Origin: Dipteris shenzhenensis
Lineage: Eukaryota; Polypodiophyta; Polypodiopsida; Gleicheniales
Assembly (NCBI GenBank): GCA_047967505.1
Contig: CM106539.1
Reading direction: 5' to 3' (one strand)
DNA length: 64,000 nucleotides
Part shown: piece after piece, positions 1 to 10,679 of the stretch
Numbering within the stretch: position 1 is the stretch's first letter
Layout: every line of letters begins with the position of its first letter
Translations under genes and position numbers: made by a program
Notes under the pieces: generated by a model
Database searches by the model: none
Seen by the model: only the letters and a program-made list of their open reading frames with translations
What the model was told of the DNA's origin: nothing

Positions 1-750
1 TTCTTCATAATCAATGCCATATGTCTGTGCAGACCCCTTAACAACTAATCTTGCCTTGTATTCGTTCACAGAACCATCTACATTGTGCTTCACCTTATAA
101 ACTCACTTGCAACCAATTGCATTCTTGTCCTAAGGCAAAGGCACCAATTCCCATGTAGCATTTGCTTCCGAGGCATCCATGGCTTTCTCCTATTTTTCTT
201 TTCCCATGGCTTGCTCAAAAGAAGTGGGTTCTAGTTCTTGTATCACTTTGACCATATAGGCATAGTGAATGGCTGTAAATCTGTCATATTTCAGCCTATC
301 CATAGGATACTTAACTCTGGTAGACCTACGCAAAATAGGCTCACTACTAGGTGCTCTCAAAACATCCCTTGTCGTCCTTACTCTAGGTTTAACAATAGAA
401 GGAATACCCAACTCATCATCAAGGCTCTATTCTGAGTCACTGGATTCACCATCCACATAAGAGTGACCTGCATTCACATCAACCATGGGTTGATCTACTT
501 TCTCTTTTCCTTTATGTGATACTTGCATACCACTATCTGCATTGCTTTGAGGAGATTCTCCTAATCTCAATCTGCATGTCCATGGTGAAGTATGTGAACC
601 ACTACTAGAGGACACTACAGGTCCACTAATATTTTGTGATTGCTGCTGTGAATTATGTGCAGCATTACCATTTTGTGCATCTACATCATCAATCACATTT
701 ACTGGTTTATACCAGCTACTCATCTCATCAAAAACAACATCTTTACTCAC
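1..750 (-). pseudogene. Copia A linker and N-terminal reverse transcriptase
   Basis: On the minus strand, 427-750 encodes a hydrophilic, Ser/Gln/Asp-rich linker of the kind found between Copia integrase and RT. 190-411 continues with a basic stretch and the 'EP..FEQAM' start of the RT domain. 1-190 encodes the W-x-L-V-P-L-P, VYKVKHN-DGS and YKARLV-KG signatures of Copia RT. A stop replaces the residue before VYKVK and the Met of 'AMD' is lost. The rest of the RT, including the YVDD box, lies outside the window. Confidence 0.82.
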
Positions 751-795
751 TGTAAACTTACGAGTAGGAAGGTTATAGCATCTATATCCTTTTTG

Positions 796-1828
796 CTACA
801 AAGAATAACCAATAAAGATGCACTTCTCAGCATTTGGATCCAACTTGGATCTCAACTCATCTGGCACATGAACATAGGCAATGCAACCAAAAACTTTCAA
901 ATGAGAAATATATGGTTTCCTACCAGTATACCTCTCCTCTGGCATCATGCCATGTATTGCTATAGTGGGAGTCATGTTCATTATGTAGACTACTGTAGCA
1001 ACTGCTTCAGCCCAATATTAATCTGGCATGTCTTTTTCGTTGAGCATGGCATGAGATACCTCTCCAATATGCCTGTTTTTCCTTTCTGCAAGTCCATTTT
1101 ACTGTGGGGTATGACTGCATGAATATTGCTACTTTATCCCATGCTCCTACGGAAACCTTGCAAACTCATTTGAGATGTACTCTCCCCCTCCATCTGACCT
1201 TAGGCATTTTATTTGCAGGCCTGTTTCTTTTTCAACCATAGCTTTAAAAGCTTTGAAATGCCCAAACACTTCACTTTTCTTTTTCATAAAATACACCCAA
1301 ACTTTTTTGCTATAGTCATCAATAAAAGTGACAAAATAATGATAGTCTCCAATAGATGCAGCTTTAGTAGTCCACACATTAGAGTGGATTAATTCCAATG
1401 GCCTCTTACTCTCTTCAACATCTCTAGGAAATGGTTTCCTTGCCTGTTTTCCAAATTGACAGGCTTCACATACCTTATGCATTCCTGCAACCTTGAACTT
1501 AGGCAATCCTGCAATAATATTTTGGGCCTGCATTAATTTAAGTCACTGTACATTAACATGACCAATGCGTTTATGCCAGATATCAATATCTGCAACTACA
1601 CCGGTCCCATGTGCAAACATTGCTGCACTCAATTCAGGCATGTCCACATCCAATGTAAGCATCCTGCCCTTCTTCTTCCCTTTTGCTATCCAAGCAACCT
1701 TTATTTTTCATATCCTCAACAAAGCATCCATGAGGATTAAATCTGACCTACAAGCCCTGCTTAACCATTTGACCAATAGAAACCAAGTTCTTGGTGATAT
1801 TCAAGACATGAAATACATGAGATAGGTA
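796..1828 (-). pseudogene. Copia A GAG-pre-integrase and integrase core
   Basis: On the minus strand this reads WHKRIGHVN...CEACQFGKQ (the H-H-C-C zinc region), then FIDDYSKKVWVYF (first catalytic Asp), LRSDGGGEY (second Asp), an NGLAERK-like stretch (catalytic Glu) near 1090-1110, and the conserved integrase tail HLKVFGCIAYVHVP. Integrase inserts the cDNA into the host chromosome. Stop codons occur after the GHVNVQ segment and before NGLAERK, so no full enzyme can be made. The upstream part of the frame is at 7610-7694, on the far side of inserted element N1. Confidence 0.88.
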
Positions 1829-2085
1829 TGACAAAATATGAAGAGGGGAGAGGAGAATAGTGGAGATGAGGAGAGAGGGCACAGCTAGAGAGCACACCAC
1901 AAATGACTAACTGTACACTAGATTTAGTTGAAAAAATAGAATATATACAAACCCTTTTAGGGTTAGGGTTAGGGGATCTAACCCTTTCCTTTATAGCACT
2001 CTATAAGGTTAGTGCTATGCACATATGATCACGTGATGGTGCTATGCACACATGATCACATGATGTTGAGTGTGAACTCTCAACA
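1829..2085 (-). repeat. Copia N1 3' LTR
   Basis: 257 bp, TG...CA ends, near-identical to 7353-7609. It contains a short run of TTAGGG units (about 1957-1977) and a small repeat around GCTATGCACA-CATGATCAC (about 2011-2063). The sequence just right of it, CCTTCCCTC, is the complement of the polypurine tract used for plus-strand priming. Confidence 0.93.
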
Positions 2086-2173
2086 CCTTCCCTCAAGATC
2101 AACATCATGAAGTAGGCCTTCCCTCAAGATGATGATTCTGGGGAATCGAAGAAGGACTGAGCATTACATTCCA

Positions 2174-3877
2174 TCACACCCCTTTAATGGGAATGTCCTT
2201 CCTCTGCGTCAAACCAAGAGCTAGTCGGTGTTTTTCGAATAGCTCTTTACCGAGTGGTTTGGTAAAGATGTCTGCAACATTTTCTTTGCTATCACAATGC
2301 TGCAGTGTGATGTCACCAAGTAAGACTCTTTCTCTGATGAAGTGCTCTCTGACATCAATGTGCTTTGTCCTGGAGGGATATACTGGATTTTTGGCCAATG
2401 CTTGAGCCGATTGATTATCATAGTATATTGTTGTTGGCTTTGACTCATTAAAGTAATCTATTTCTGACAATAGTCTTCTGAGCCATATAGCCTCACATGC
2501 ACCTGTAGTGAGTGCCCTATATTCTTCTTTAGTCGAAGACAAAGAAACAGTTGGCTGTTTGTTTAACAACCATGATATAGCCCCTTGACCAAGAAAAAAT
2601 GCATATCCCTGTGTCAATCTCCTGGTCTCATGATCTCCAGCATAGTCACTGTCACAGTATCCATGCAACCGGGGATGGCTTCCTCTGTATTCTATCCCAA
2701 ACTGTCTTGTACCTCTGATGTATCTCAAGACTCTTTTGGCTGCATTCCAGTGAGACTGTTTTGGATTTGCCATAAACTATGCTAGTGAGCTTACTGCATA
2801 ACAAATATCAAGCCCTATGATTGTCAAATATATAAGAGATCCAATGAGCTGCCTATAGTATCTGTCATTGACTGTAGGCTTTTCTGAATCTTTAGTAAGT
2901 TTCAAACTCTGTTCCATGGGAGTGGCTGCAATCTTGCAATCTGCCATATGAAACTTCTTCAGGAGACTGTCAACATACTTGAGCTGACTCATGAATGTGC
3001 TATCTGAATCTCTCCAGAACTCAATTCCAAGACAATAGTGCATAAGTCCAAGATCTTTCATGTCGAACTCTACAGATAAGTCTTGTTTCAATTTTCTGAT
3101 GAAGCTATCCTTGCTTCCTGTCACAATCAGATCATCTATGTACAAAAGTGCAATAGTAATGTCTTCCCCTTGAACTTTGTAGTAGAGAGTATGATCTGCA
3201 TTGGACTTCATGTATCCCAGATCAGCAAAATACTTGTCAATTCTGCTGTACCAACTTCTAGGTGCTTGCTTTCAGCCATAGAGACTTTTCTTGAGATGGC
3301 AAACCTTTTTCTCCTTTCCTGGTTCAACATAACCTGCTGGTTGTTGCATGTAGACTTCCTCGTCTAGATAACCATTGAGAAATGCATTCTTGACATCGAG
3401 CTGATACACATTCCATTTACTGAGTGTCACTAGTGATATCAAGAACCGTATGGAATCCATCTTTGCTACTGGAGCATAAGTCTCATCATAATCTTGACCA
3501 TATTGTTGTGCAAATCCTTTTGCAACTAATCTGGCTTTATATCTCTGAATACTGCCATCTGGATTGTATTTCACTTTGTATACCCATTTGTTGGATATGG
3601 CCTTCTTTCCTAGTGGAAGGTCGCATAATTCCCAAGTGTTATTTTTATACAAAGCATCCATTTCTTCATTCATAGCAGTTTGCCATTCTGGCTTATCTAC
3701 TACGTCTTCGAAGTACACTGGCTCTTCTGTAGCCATGATGATAGTCATAAGAGCATAGTTGGTGGTTTCCACCTGAATTGCTTTGCCTTTCTGAGCATAT
3801 GTCAATCTGGCTAGTGGTCTGCTTTCCCTAGTAGACCGTTTGAGCTGTTGTGGCTCTGCTTGGGGTGTTGCTGGCAA
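2174..3877 (-). pseudogene. Copia N1 reverse transcriptase and RNase H
   Basis: One minus-strand frame runs from the linker (3877) through RT to the RNase H C-terminus (2174), interrupted by only two stops: TGA at 3272-3274, inside YG-x-KQAPR, and TAG at 2777-2779, just before the MANPKQSHW segment. RT landmarks are NKWVYKVKYNPDGS, YKARLVAKGFAQ, QLDVKNAFLNG and the catalytic LLYIDDLI. RNase H landmarks are DSDYAGD, SSTKEEYRAL, YYDNQSA and NVADIFTKPL. Both enzymatic domains are full length apart from the stops, so decay has barely begun. Confidence 0.9.
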
Positions 3878-4029
3878 TTCTTGCTCTTCTTCATCAACCT
3901 GTTCTGTAGATGACTATGAAGTCGATGCTTCTATCTCCTGTGTAGGTGAGGTTTTCCATTCTGATTCCTCATCAAAGATTACATCTCTGGAGATTCACTG
4001 CTGTTGCAGAAACTCTGGTTGATCTGGTT

Positions 4030-4464
4030 TCTCAGGGTGAGAATCCTGGATGTGTTCTTGGACTCGTAGAGAGCTGCGAACATATCCCATGCTTCTTTTG
4101 ATGTCTTGACTGTGTTGAGCTATCCTAGCATGGCATCTTGCACAATCTGCTTGATCAGGTGATAGGCATACTTGTCTTTCTTATCCCATTCTACTTGAGC
4201 TCGGGCAATGGCAGGATCTGCTACTAGTGCAGAAACTGTTTGTGTAGATGTAGATCCCGATGTAGATTCTGTTGCTGGTGTTGTGACAACAGATGGAGTA
4301 GAGCTACTGGTGGCTGGATCGGCCAATGGTCTAGGTGTAGACCCATCGACATACTCCCATTTGTCCTGAAGCACAAGAATGGTCTCCATTCGGTATTTCC
4401 ATGTACCGTAATTGGAGTTATCTAACTTAGCAGATGCCTCTAGATTGAGGTTGCTGGTCGACAT
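4030..4464 (-). pseudogene. Copia N1 truncated gag joined to pol linker
   Basis: Starts MSTSNLNLEASAKLD and carries the Copia gag hallmark NYGTWKYRMETIL, then a Ser/Thr-rich insert and 'AYHLIKQIVQDAML'. A stop follows at about 4117. The frame continues as KEAWDMFAALYESKNT, typical of the UBN2/gag family, and then ends near 4030. There it abuts 'SRDVIFDEESEW', which in complete Copia elements lies just after integrase. The CCHC knuckle, protease, GAG-pre-integrase and integrase are therefore absent. Confidence 0.82.
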
Positions 4465-7352
4465 GGTGCAAGAAATGTACTCAAAAGTGTCGTGAAAATC
4501 TCTGTATGAATCAACTGCAAATACACTAAAGATGCCAAGTGAAATCTCTGTACCATCGGTGAAGATAGAACTGTAGTATATAAAATCTGATCTGTGTTAC
4601 AAGGCTTGTGGCAATGATGCCGGGAATAGCCAAGAGGCTTTACAAGGCTAAAAATGATGTGCACGATGCCGTGAGATAGCCGAATAGGCTTTACAATGGT
4701 GGCATGTGTGTGTGAAATCAAATGCTACCTACCCACTGAATCAATCTGCAATGCCTCTGAACTCTGAAGTCTACTAATTGAACTGATGAACGTAAGGTTT
4801 CAGGTAATGTAATGATGTGAAATTGGATGTGAGCGTATGGACTGTCTCCGAGTAGGTACTAGTCGGGAATTTCGAGCATGGCTTAGATTGGCAACTTGGG
4901 GAAATTCAAAGCGTCCCCTCTATGGCGATCTAGTATACTTTGATCTAGATCTAAACCAACCATCGATCGATGAAAGAATAGCAAATAATTCCTTTTCTTT
5001 TGTTCTTTTTAAGTGCTGGGTCAGATGCATCGATGTAGAGGTAAATGTGCATGAAGGAAGTGGTTTTGTCGGCAAGGCTCAAATGTGAGTGTAACTTGCA
5101 CCGAAATGTGTGCATGATGTGAAAGCACGTAGAGCACGAAAAACCGAGCGACTTTCCTTTTTGGAGCGCCCTCAAATTCTTCCTGGATCAAGAGATACGG
5201 CTTGATCTATGTGGAGGGGCAAAAGGAGTGCAAATGGTGCTCAATGATGATGTGTCACTGTGAGTCACATGCAGTGATGATGTGGAAGTGCTTAGCAAGA
5301 GGTGTGCCTGTGAAGCTCTGTGCTGAGGTGGCAGGAGTGTGCACAATGTGCCTGGCAAGGGACTGTGCCTGCAGAGGGTCAGTGCTAACTGGACTGCTAA
5401 GGTGGCAGTGCTGAGGTGGCACAGATGATGTCAGCAAGGTGATGTGGCATTGATGATGTGTCTTTGATGATGTGGCATAGGTGACGTGGTTGATGACATG
5501 TCATTGATGATGTGGCACAAGTGATGTGGCTGATGATGTGTCACTGATGACGTGGCATAAGTGACGTGGCTGATGATATGTCACTGATGATGTGGCACAA
5601 GTGATGTGGCTGATGATGTGTCACTGATGATATGGCACAAGTGACATGGCTGATGACGTGTTACTGATGACATGGCACAAGTGACATGGCTGATGACATG
5701 TCACTGATGACATGGCACAGGTGACATGGTTGATGACATGGCAGTCGATAATGACATGGCCAGATGACGTGGCTGCTGATGTGGTAGTTGCTGATGTGGC
5801 AGATAGGATGACAAGGTGATGACGTGGTAGTCGACTGCCACGTGTCAGGATAATGTGATGACGTGGCACTTGGGTGGGATAAGATTACCACATGGCAATC
5901 TGTACCAAACCCAATCGTGAATTAACCTGACCTGGGTTAATCTAACCAACCTTAACCTCCCTGATTATACTCGAGTTATCTGTGCCTAGGGTGGGTGTGG
6001 TTTGAAGAGTGCCACGTGGCCTTATCTGCCACGTGGCAGTTTCTCTTTCAGAGAAGAGATGGGTCGACGGAGGCGACGGACTGAGCGATGTGGAGTCGAT
6101 GGAGACAGAGTGCTTTTGTTAGAGAGGAAGCACTGTGTGGAGCGTCTCGTGGGCATAGAAGCCGTTGAGCAACCAGTTCAATCGCAGGCGTTGAAGGTCT
6201 TTGATGCTCGGCTGCAAAATGTGGAGGCTGCGGAGGAGAGGCTCGCGTCCGAAATGGTTGGCTTTGTTGAGGGAGGCGACTCGCTGTTTGGAGCGGCTAC
6301 TTTCAGAGGGGCTATGTCGAAGATGGAGCTAGCCTGTTGTGAAGCTCGACTATGGCGACTATAGAGCTGGCTGTAGCTATGGTGAGACTGAGGCTGCGCA
6401 GGAGCTATCGTTGTAGAATGTAGGTGGAGCTTTGGATGCACCGGCTGTGCGTTTGGAGTTTGCAAGTGAGGGTGGAGGAGGCTCACAACGACTAACTGTC
6501 GAAGGCCTCTGAAGTCACTGAAGTGCCAACCAGAAGGTCGTTGGTGATGCTATTGCTTGTGAAGCCTTCGTTAGGCTGCTCATTGAGGATGGCGGAGATC
6601 CAGTCCATTGGAAGCGCAAACAAGGCTTCTTCAGATTCTGTCGTCGTTTCCTCCAAAGATTCCGGTGCCTACTTGATGAAGTTGTTGTAGCTAGTTGTTG
6701 TAGCTTTGCTTGTCGTCCACATCCATTTTGCGCTCTCTTCTCAGGAGAGGACCTCGCAGATTTGCTTGTAAGTGATTAATCGAGGCGGCCCTTAGCTTTT
6801 CTCTTTTCTCTCAATGAACTCTCCCTATATCCGAGCTTTGTAAGCTCTCTCACTCTTCTCTCAATAATGAAAACATAAGCTCTCAATCAGAATTCTCTCA
6901 AGAAATGAAGGAGCATATCTCTCTCGCTCACATTGGAAGTCTCACAAAATGAATTGAAATCCTCACAAGGAAATCTCAAGAAATGAATGGAAATCTCTTA
7001 AGGGATGACGGAAATTTTCTCTCGGATGGACGGATGAAGATCTCTCACTAGAAGTGGACTCTCACGGAGAACACTCAGGAGAACTCTCAATCTCACAATC
7101 TCTCTCGCACTCTCAAGAATCTCAATGTCTTAGCGGAAGGCAAGGAAGCTCTGATACCATGACAAAATATGAAGAGGGGAGAGGAGAAGAGTGGAAATGA
7201 GGAGAGAGGGCACAGCTAGAGAGCACACGACAGCTTGAGAGCGGAAGTGGACTCTCACGGAGAACACTCAGGAGAACTCTCAATCTCACAATCTCTCTCG
7301 CACTCTCAAGAATCTCAATGTCTCAGCGGAAGGCAAGGAAGCTCTAATACCA
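4465..7352 (-). other. Copia N1 long 5' leader
   Basis: 2.9 kb between gag and the 5' LTR, several times the usual Copia leader. It holds a 40-bp tandem array (5441-5740), GC-rich sequence around 6000-6700 and a ~193-bp direct duplication next to the LTR. A plus-strand frame of 120 codons (6002-6364) and a minus-strand Pro/Ser/His-rich frame (6178-6486) are open by chance or are captured sequence. I recognise neither and call no gene. Confidence 0.7.
5441..5740. repeat. 40-bp tandem array with TGACGTGGC motifs
   Basis: Units begin at 5441, 5481, 5521, 5561, 5601, 5641, 5681 and 5721 (last partial), so the period is exactly 40 bp. Each unit has two half-repeats built on GTGAYRTGGC and TGATGAYRTG. 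The central dinucleotide varies ACGT, ATGT or ACAT, the pattern expected from methyl-CpG decay on either strand. Degenerate repeats flank it on both sides (about 5405-5440 and 5741-5870). Confidence 0.92.
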
Positions 7353-7436
7353 TGACAAAATATGAAGAGGGGAGAGGAGAAGAGTGGAGATGAGGAGAGA
7401 GGGCACAGCTAGAGAGCACACCACAAATGACTAACT
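7051..7436. repeat. 193-bp tandem duplication spanning PBS and LTR edge
   Basis: The block starting GAAGTGGACTCTCACGG at 7051 recurs at 7244. Each copy holds the leader end, the primer-site complement GAAGCTCTGATACCA (GAAGCTCTAATACCA in the second) and the first part of the LTR. The LTR adjoining the second copy is the complete one (7353-7609). The first copy keeps the better match to the initiator-Met tRNA site. Confidence 0.88.
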
Positions 7437-7609
7437 GTACACTAGATTTAGTTGAAAAAATAGAATATATACAAACCCTTTTAGGGTTAGGGTTAGGGGA
7501 TCTAACCCTTTCCTTTATAGCACTCTATAAGGTTAGTGCTATGCACATATGATCACGTGATGGTGCTATGCACACATGATCACATGATGTTGAGCGTGAA
7601 CTCTCAACA
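7353..7609 (-). repeat. Copia N1 5' LTR
   Basis: 257 bp, starts TGACAAAATATG and ends CTCTCAACA. It differs from the 3' LTR at about two visible positions (near 7380 and 7594). It is followed directly by the target duplication AGGTA and the resumed Copia A frame. Confidence 0.93.
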
Positions 7610-7694
7610 AGGTATTTCTTTTTCATATCCTGCATAGACAAAGGAACTTTACCAATCTGCACAATAGGATGTGCAGTATCATCACCAGGGGGAT
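7610..7694 (-). pseudogene. Copia A short pol segment between two insertions
   Basis: On the minus strand this encodes PGDDTAHPIVQIGKVPLS and MQDMKKKYL, the stretch after the protease active site in Copia Pol. Its downstream continuation (SHVFHVLNITKNLVSIGQ) is at 1828 and below, across N1. Its upstream neighbour is at 8735, across the 7695-8721 insertion. Confidence 0.85.
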
Positions 7695-8721
7695 GAGCAT
7701 TTTTCGAGCGAAATCTTCCGAGCGTCTGAGCGAAGGAAAAAAAAAGCTTCCAACTATGCAAAATTATGGCAAAAATGGATCGGAAGAAAACATAGTTTCA
7801 CTTAGAAATATGCAAAGTATTATATCAATGCCTATTTTATACACAAATATTTACGTGAATCTTTGGGAATGGTGAGAACATAATGGGATGGCTTTTGAAG
7901 AAACCCACATGCAGAGTAGACTTCTCTATGAAAATTCCCTTATGATCCTTCTTACAACATTTACCTAATAGGAGGTGACATTAAAAAACCTCTCTCAACC
8001 TATCTTCATGAAAGGGTTTTTCCAAAGAAAACTAATTGAAGCAAACCATCAAGGTCATTTCGCCAGTGAAACCCCTTTGAAGTAGGTCTTCCAGGGTAGT
8101 TTCACTGGCGAAACTACCTTGGACAACACTTTTAAAAGTGACATAACTTTCACATCCAATGTCCAAATAGTTATTCAACCACTCAAATTCGAAAAACCCC
8201 ATTTGAGCACATCAATGGAATTAGATTTTAGAAAATCTTGAATATATAGTATTAAACATTACATGTATTTTATAAGAGTGATATATAAGCCCAAGTTAAT
8301 ACTTATTTATATTAATTTAAACTTCTTTAGAAAGATGTCCATAAATATCTTGTTATTTATGCTATAAAAACAATAGAAAGATATTGCCATATGATATAAA
8401 AGTGTTTAATAAGTAATTATATATGTATAATATTATTACATTGAGAGTGATTATGAGGGACGTTTCTTAAAGGAGTTATTTTTCAACACTTTTTTAAGGT
8501 AATAACAGGGGTATAAAAGAATGTCTATGAATAAGAAAATTTATGTTATGTAAAAATGAATGAGTGACTAGTCTATATATTTTTATGATAAAGGGATCTA
8601 GTTTCTAGTAAAATAAAAGTGTTAAAACCATGTTTCCTAAAGAAATACAATTTTTTAAATCTCTTGGAAAACACGCTCAGATAAACCTGCTCATAGGTTT
8701 TTGCTCATAAAATTGACGCAT
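7695..8721. mobile_element. Unclassified 1,027-bp insertion with 13-bp target duplication
   Basis: The 13-mer TCACCAGGGGGAT occurs at 7682-7694 and again at 8722-8734, and both ends lie in the same Copia A protease-region codons, so this is a target duplication. The insert is AT-rich with no coding frame. It begins GAGCATTTTTCGAGCG and ends AATTGACGCAT, with several GAGC/GCTC words near both ends but no clean terminal inverted repeat. It holds a strong hairpin (8058-8113). A non-autonomous DNA transposon or a SINE-like unit are both possible; no poly-A tail is visible. Confidence 0.72.
8058..8122. repeat. Hairpin-forming inverted repeat TTTCGCCAGTGAAAC
   Basis: TTTCGCCAGTGAAAC (8058-8072) and its exact reverse complement GTTTCACTGGCGAAA (8099-8113) are separated by 26 bp. 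The right arm is itself inside a smaller near-palindrome, GTAGTTTC-ACTGGC-GAAACTAC (about 8097-8118), so two alternative stems are possible. Confidence 0.9.
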
Positions 8722-8734
8722 TCACCAGGGGGAT

Positions 8735-9852
8735 CGTGAACACAAATCCTGGTCTTTCCATTTTCCTTGCATCCTGCATCCATTCTACATGACCTATCAT
8801 GTGGTTTGACGCACCTGAGTCAACATCCACACATCATTTTTTTCTTCTGCACTTGTCACATAATTGGTCATGTACTGCACTATAAACAAATGCTCATTTC
8901 TGTCATCACCTTATCTACTAGAGGATGCATAATTGCCTTGTTGCAATTTTCCATTCATGATGTCATTCTGCTTTTTATAGCAGTCTTTAGCCATATGACC
9001 CATTTTACCACAATAGCAGCATTCAACATTGTTGTTTGCATTTTGGCCTCTCTGCCATCCACCACGACCTCTTTGGCTCCCCCTACCTCTAAGGTTACCA
9101 CATCCTCCTCCATAGGACTGGTTTTCTTGAATTTGCTACATATTTTGATTTCTGCCATGGCCTCCAGATCAGCCTGCTCTACCTCTTCCAGCATTTGAGT
9201 AGAAGATAGCTTCTTTTGAAGTTCCCCTGAAGAAGATGCACTACCATTTCTCTGCTCTTCAAAAATTAGAAGAGCAATCAACTTCCCAAAATCAAGAAAA
9301 TTCTCATGGACGGCAATGGATGTCCGAAACTATGCATAATCTTTTCCTAGACCATTCAAGGTCACATAAACTAAATCATCATCTTCCACTGGCGACCCAA
9401 TGGAAGCAAGTGCATCTACAATCTTCTTTACCTTCATGTGGTAGTCATTGATGGTCATATTTTCTCTCTACACATTATGCAACTCTTGCTTGAGCTGCAT
9501 TTTCCTGGCTTGCATATTTATGCTATACATTTTTGTCAAAGTATCCCATGCCTCCTTCGGTGTGCTTGCATCTTGAATATGCACGTGTAATCATAGAATC
9601 TGAAATACTGATAGACAGCCAGTACATGGCTTTCTTGGCTCTCTCATGCCAGCCTTTAAATGCCTGCAACTCTTGTTGATTGGGAACATTAGGAATAACT
9701 GGTCCTTGTTCAGCTCCAGTAATTAACTCCCAATAGCCTTTTCCCTTAAGGACATTTGTCATTCTAAACTTCCATGCTAGGAAGTTGTTCTTGTCAAGCT
9801 TTTCAATGACTATCTGTGAAAGAGCATCAGACGCCATTACAGAACACTGCAA
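8735..9852 (-). pseudogene. Copia A gag and protease
   Basis: The most likely gag start is the Met of MASDALSQIVIEKL (about 9837), followed by NNFLAWKFRMTNVLKGKGYW, the Copia gag signature. After a frame change, RENMTINDYHMKVKKIVDAL and NGSASSSGELQKK follow. The CCHC knuckle CYCGKMGHMAKDC is at 8980-9018. Further on, DSGASNHM (about 8797-8821) is the aspartic protease active site. The gag frame carries stops near 9470 and 9335 and others before the protease. Gag packages the RNA and the protease would mature it. Confidence 0.88.
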
Positions 9853-10311
9853 AAATATTTTGTCACTGCAAAAAACACAACTTCTGCCTCACAAGGGCAA
9901 ATTTGCAAAACTGACGAAAGTGGTATTTGACCACACAGTCACTTCCTAGTGACGATTTTGCATCAATAGGCAATAAAAATGATTCTGTCACTCCCAATAT
10001 CTCTGCGCACAGGCATACGATGCAATTTTTGCAACAACTTTTCACCGACCTGCAAAACAGTGGTTGCACAACAAAACCAGGGCACCTTTCTGAGTGCCTA
10101 TGGAAAACTTCTGCCACCAAAACGGGCCCCGAAATGGCCTCTTGCCACACCGCACAGGGCGACCCAATGTGAGACAGTGCACTCTTGCACTTTCCGGCTA
10201 TGCTACCTACAGAGATTTGCTCCCAAACTCGAAAAAGGAAAGCAACACTGATCCTCTTACCAAGACACCGCGAACTTGGTTTGCTTCCTTGAGCTCCTTA
10301 CCACGAACTGA

Positions 10312-10323
10312 GCTCTGATACCA
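10312..10323 (-). promoter_or_regulatory. Copia A primer binding site
   Basis: The minus-strand sequence TGGTATCAGAGC abuts the LTR at 10324. It is the standard plant Copia primer site complementary to the 3' end of initiator-Met tRNA, where minus-strand cDNA synthesis begins. Confidence 0.9.
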
Positions 10324-10631
10324 TGTGAAGAGAGTGGGAGAGAGGTAAGGAGTCTCACTTGCAGCTTTCTCACATACACAAAGGGGGAAATACACACAAA
10401 GGTGGAAGCTGAAAAACAATTTTCCTCTTCTTAGTTGTGAAAGCCAAAAGAACTCTCTCTCTTAGTACAAAAGCAATAGATGAACCCTATATGTGGTTCT
10501 CAAACCAAACTCAGCTAACCTAAGTGGCATACTAACTGAGCTACTAACTAGAGTACATAAGGATAGCTGTCATCCAGCTATTATTCATGGGCGGTGTACC
10601 AAACGCATCTACAGCTAACAAGTCCGTGACA
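10324..10631 (-). repeat. Copia A 5' LTR
   Basis: About 308 bp. In element orientation it begins TGTCACGGACTTG and ends CTCTCTTCACA, directly before the primer site. The first base outside it is 10632. Its partner LTR is outside the window, so age and target duplication cannot be judged. Confidence 0.8.
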
Positions 10632-10679
10632 TAAATGCACAATGGTCACCTTGGCATATCACGAGTGGAGCTCAATATC

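Larger units (their letters stand above)
1829..7609 (-). mobile_element. Copia N1: complete nested LTR retrotransposon lacking PR-INT
   Basis: Flanked by the 5-bp direct repeat AGGTA (1824-1828 and 7610-7614). Two 257-bp LTRs (1829-2085, 7353-7609) start TG and end CA and differ at about two positions that I can see, so the insertion is recent. Coding is on the minus strand. A purine tract complement lies beside 2086 and a TGGTATCAGAGC-type primer site just left of 7353. It carries the gag N-terminus, RT and RNase H; the rest of gag, protease and the integrase core are missing. The leader between PBS and gag is very long (about 2.9 kb). Confidence 0.93.
1..10631 (-). mobile_element. Copia A: Ty1/Copia LTR retrotransposon, open at left edge
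   Basis: Read on the minus strand, the order is 5' LTR (10324-10631), primer binding site, gag with a CCHC knuckle, protease (DSGASNHM), GAG-pre-integrase, integrase, linker and the start of RT. This is the Copia order, with integrase before RT. The 3' LTR must lie left of position 1. Two later insertions split it: Copia N1 (1829-7609) and a 1,027-bp unit (7695-8721). Removing both joins the protein segments in order. Several in-frame stops and frame changes show that it is dead. It is older than N1, which is inserted in it. Confidence 0.9.

Noticed and set aside
5441-5740. CRISPR-like array
   Set aside because: Units are contiguous 40-bp tandem repeats with no unique spacers, in a plant retroelement.
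6002-6364. 120-codon frame in the N1 leader as an additional gene
   Set aside because: It is antisense to the element, has no recognised motif, and frames of this length are expected in GC-richer sequence.
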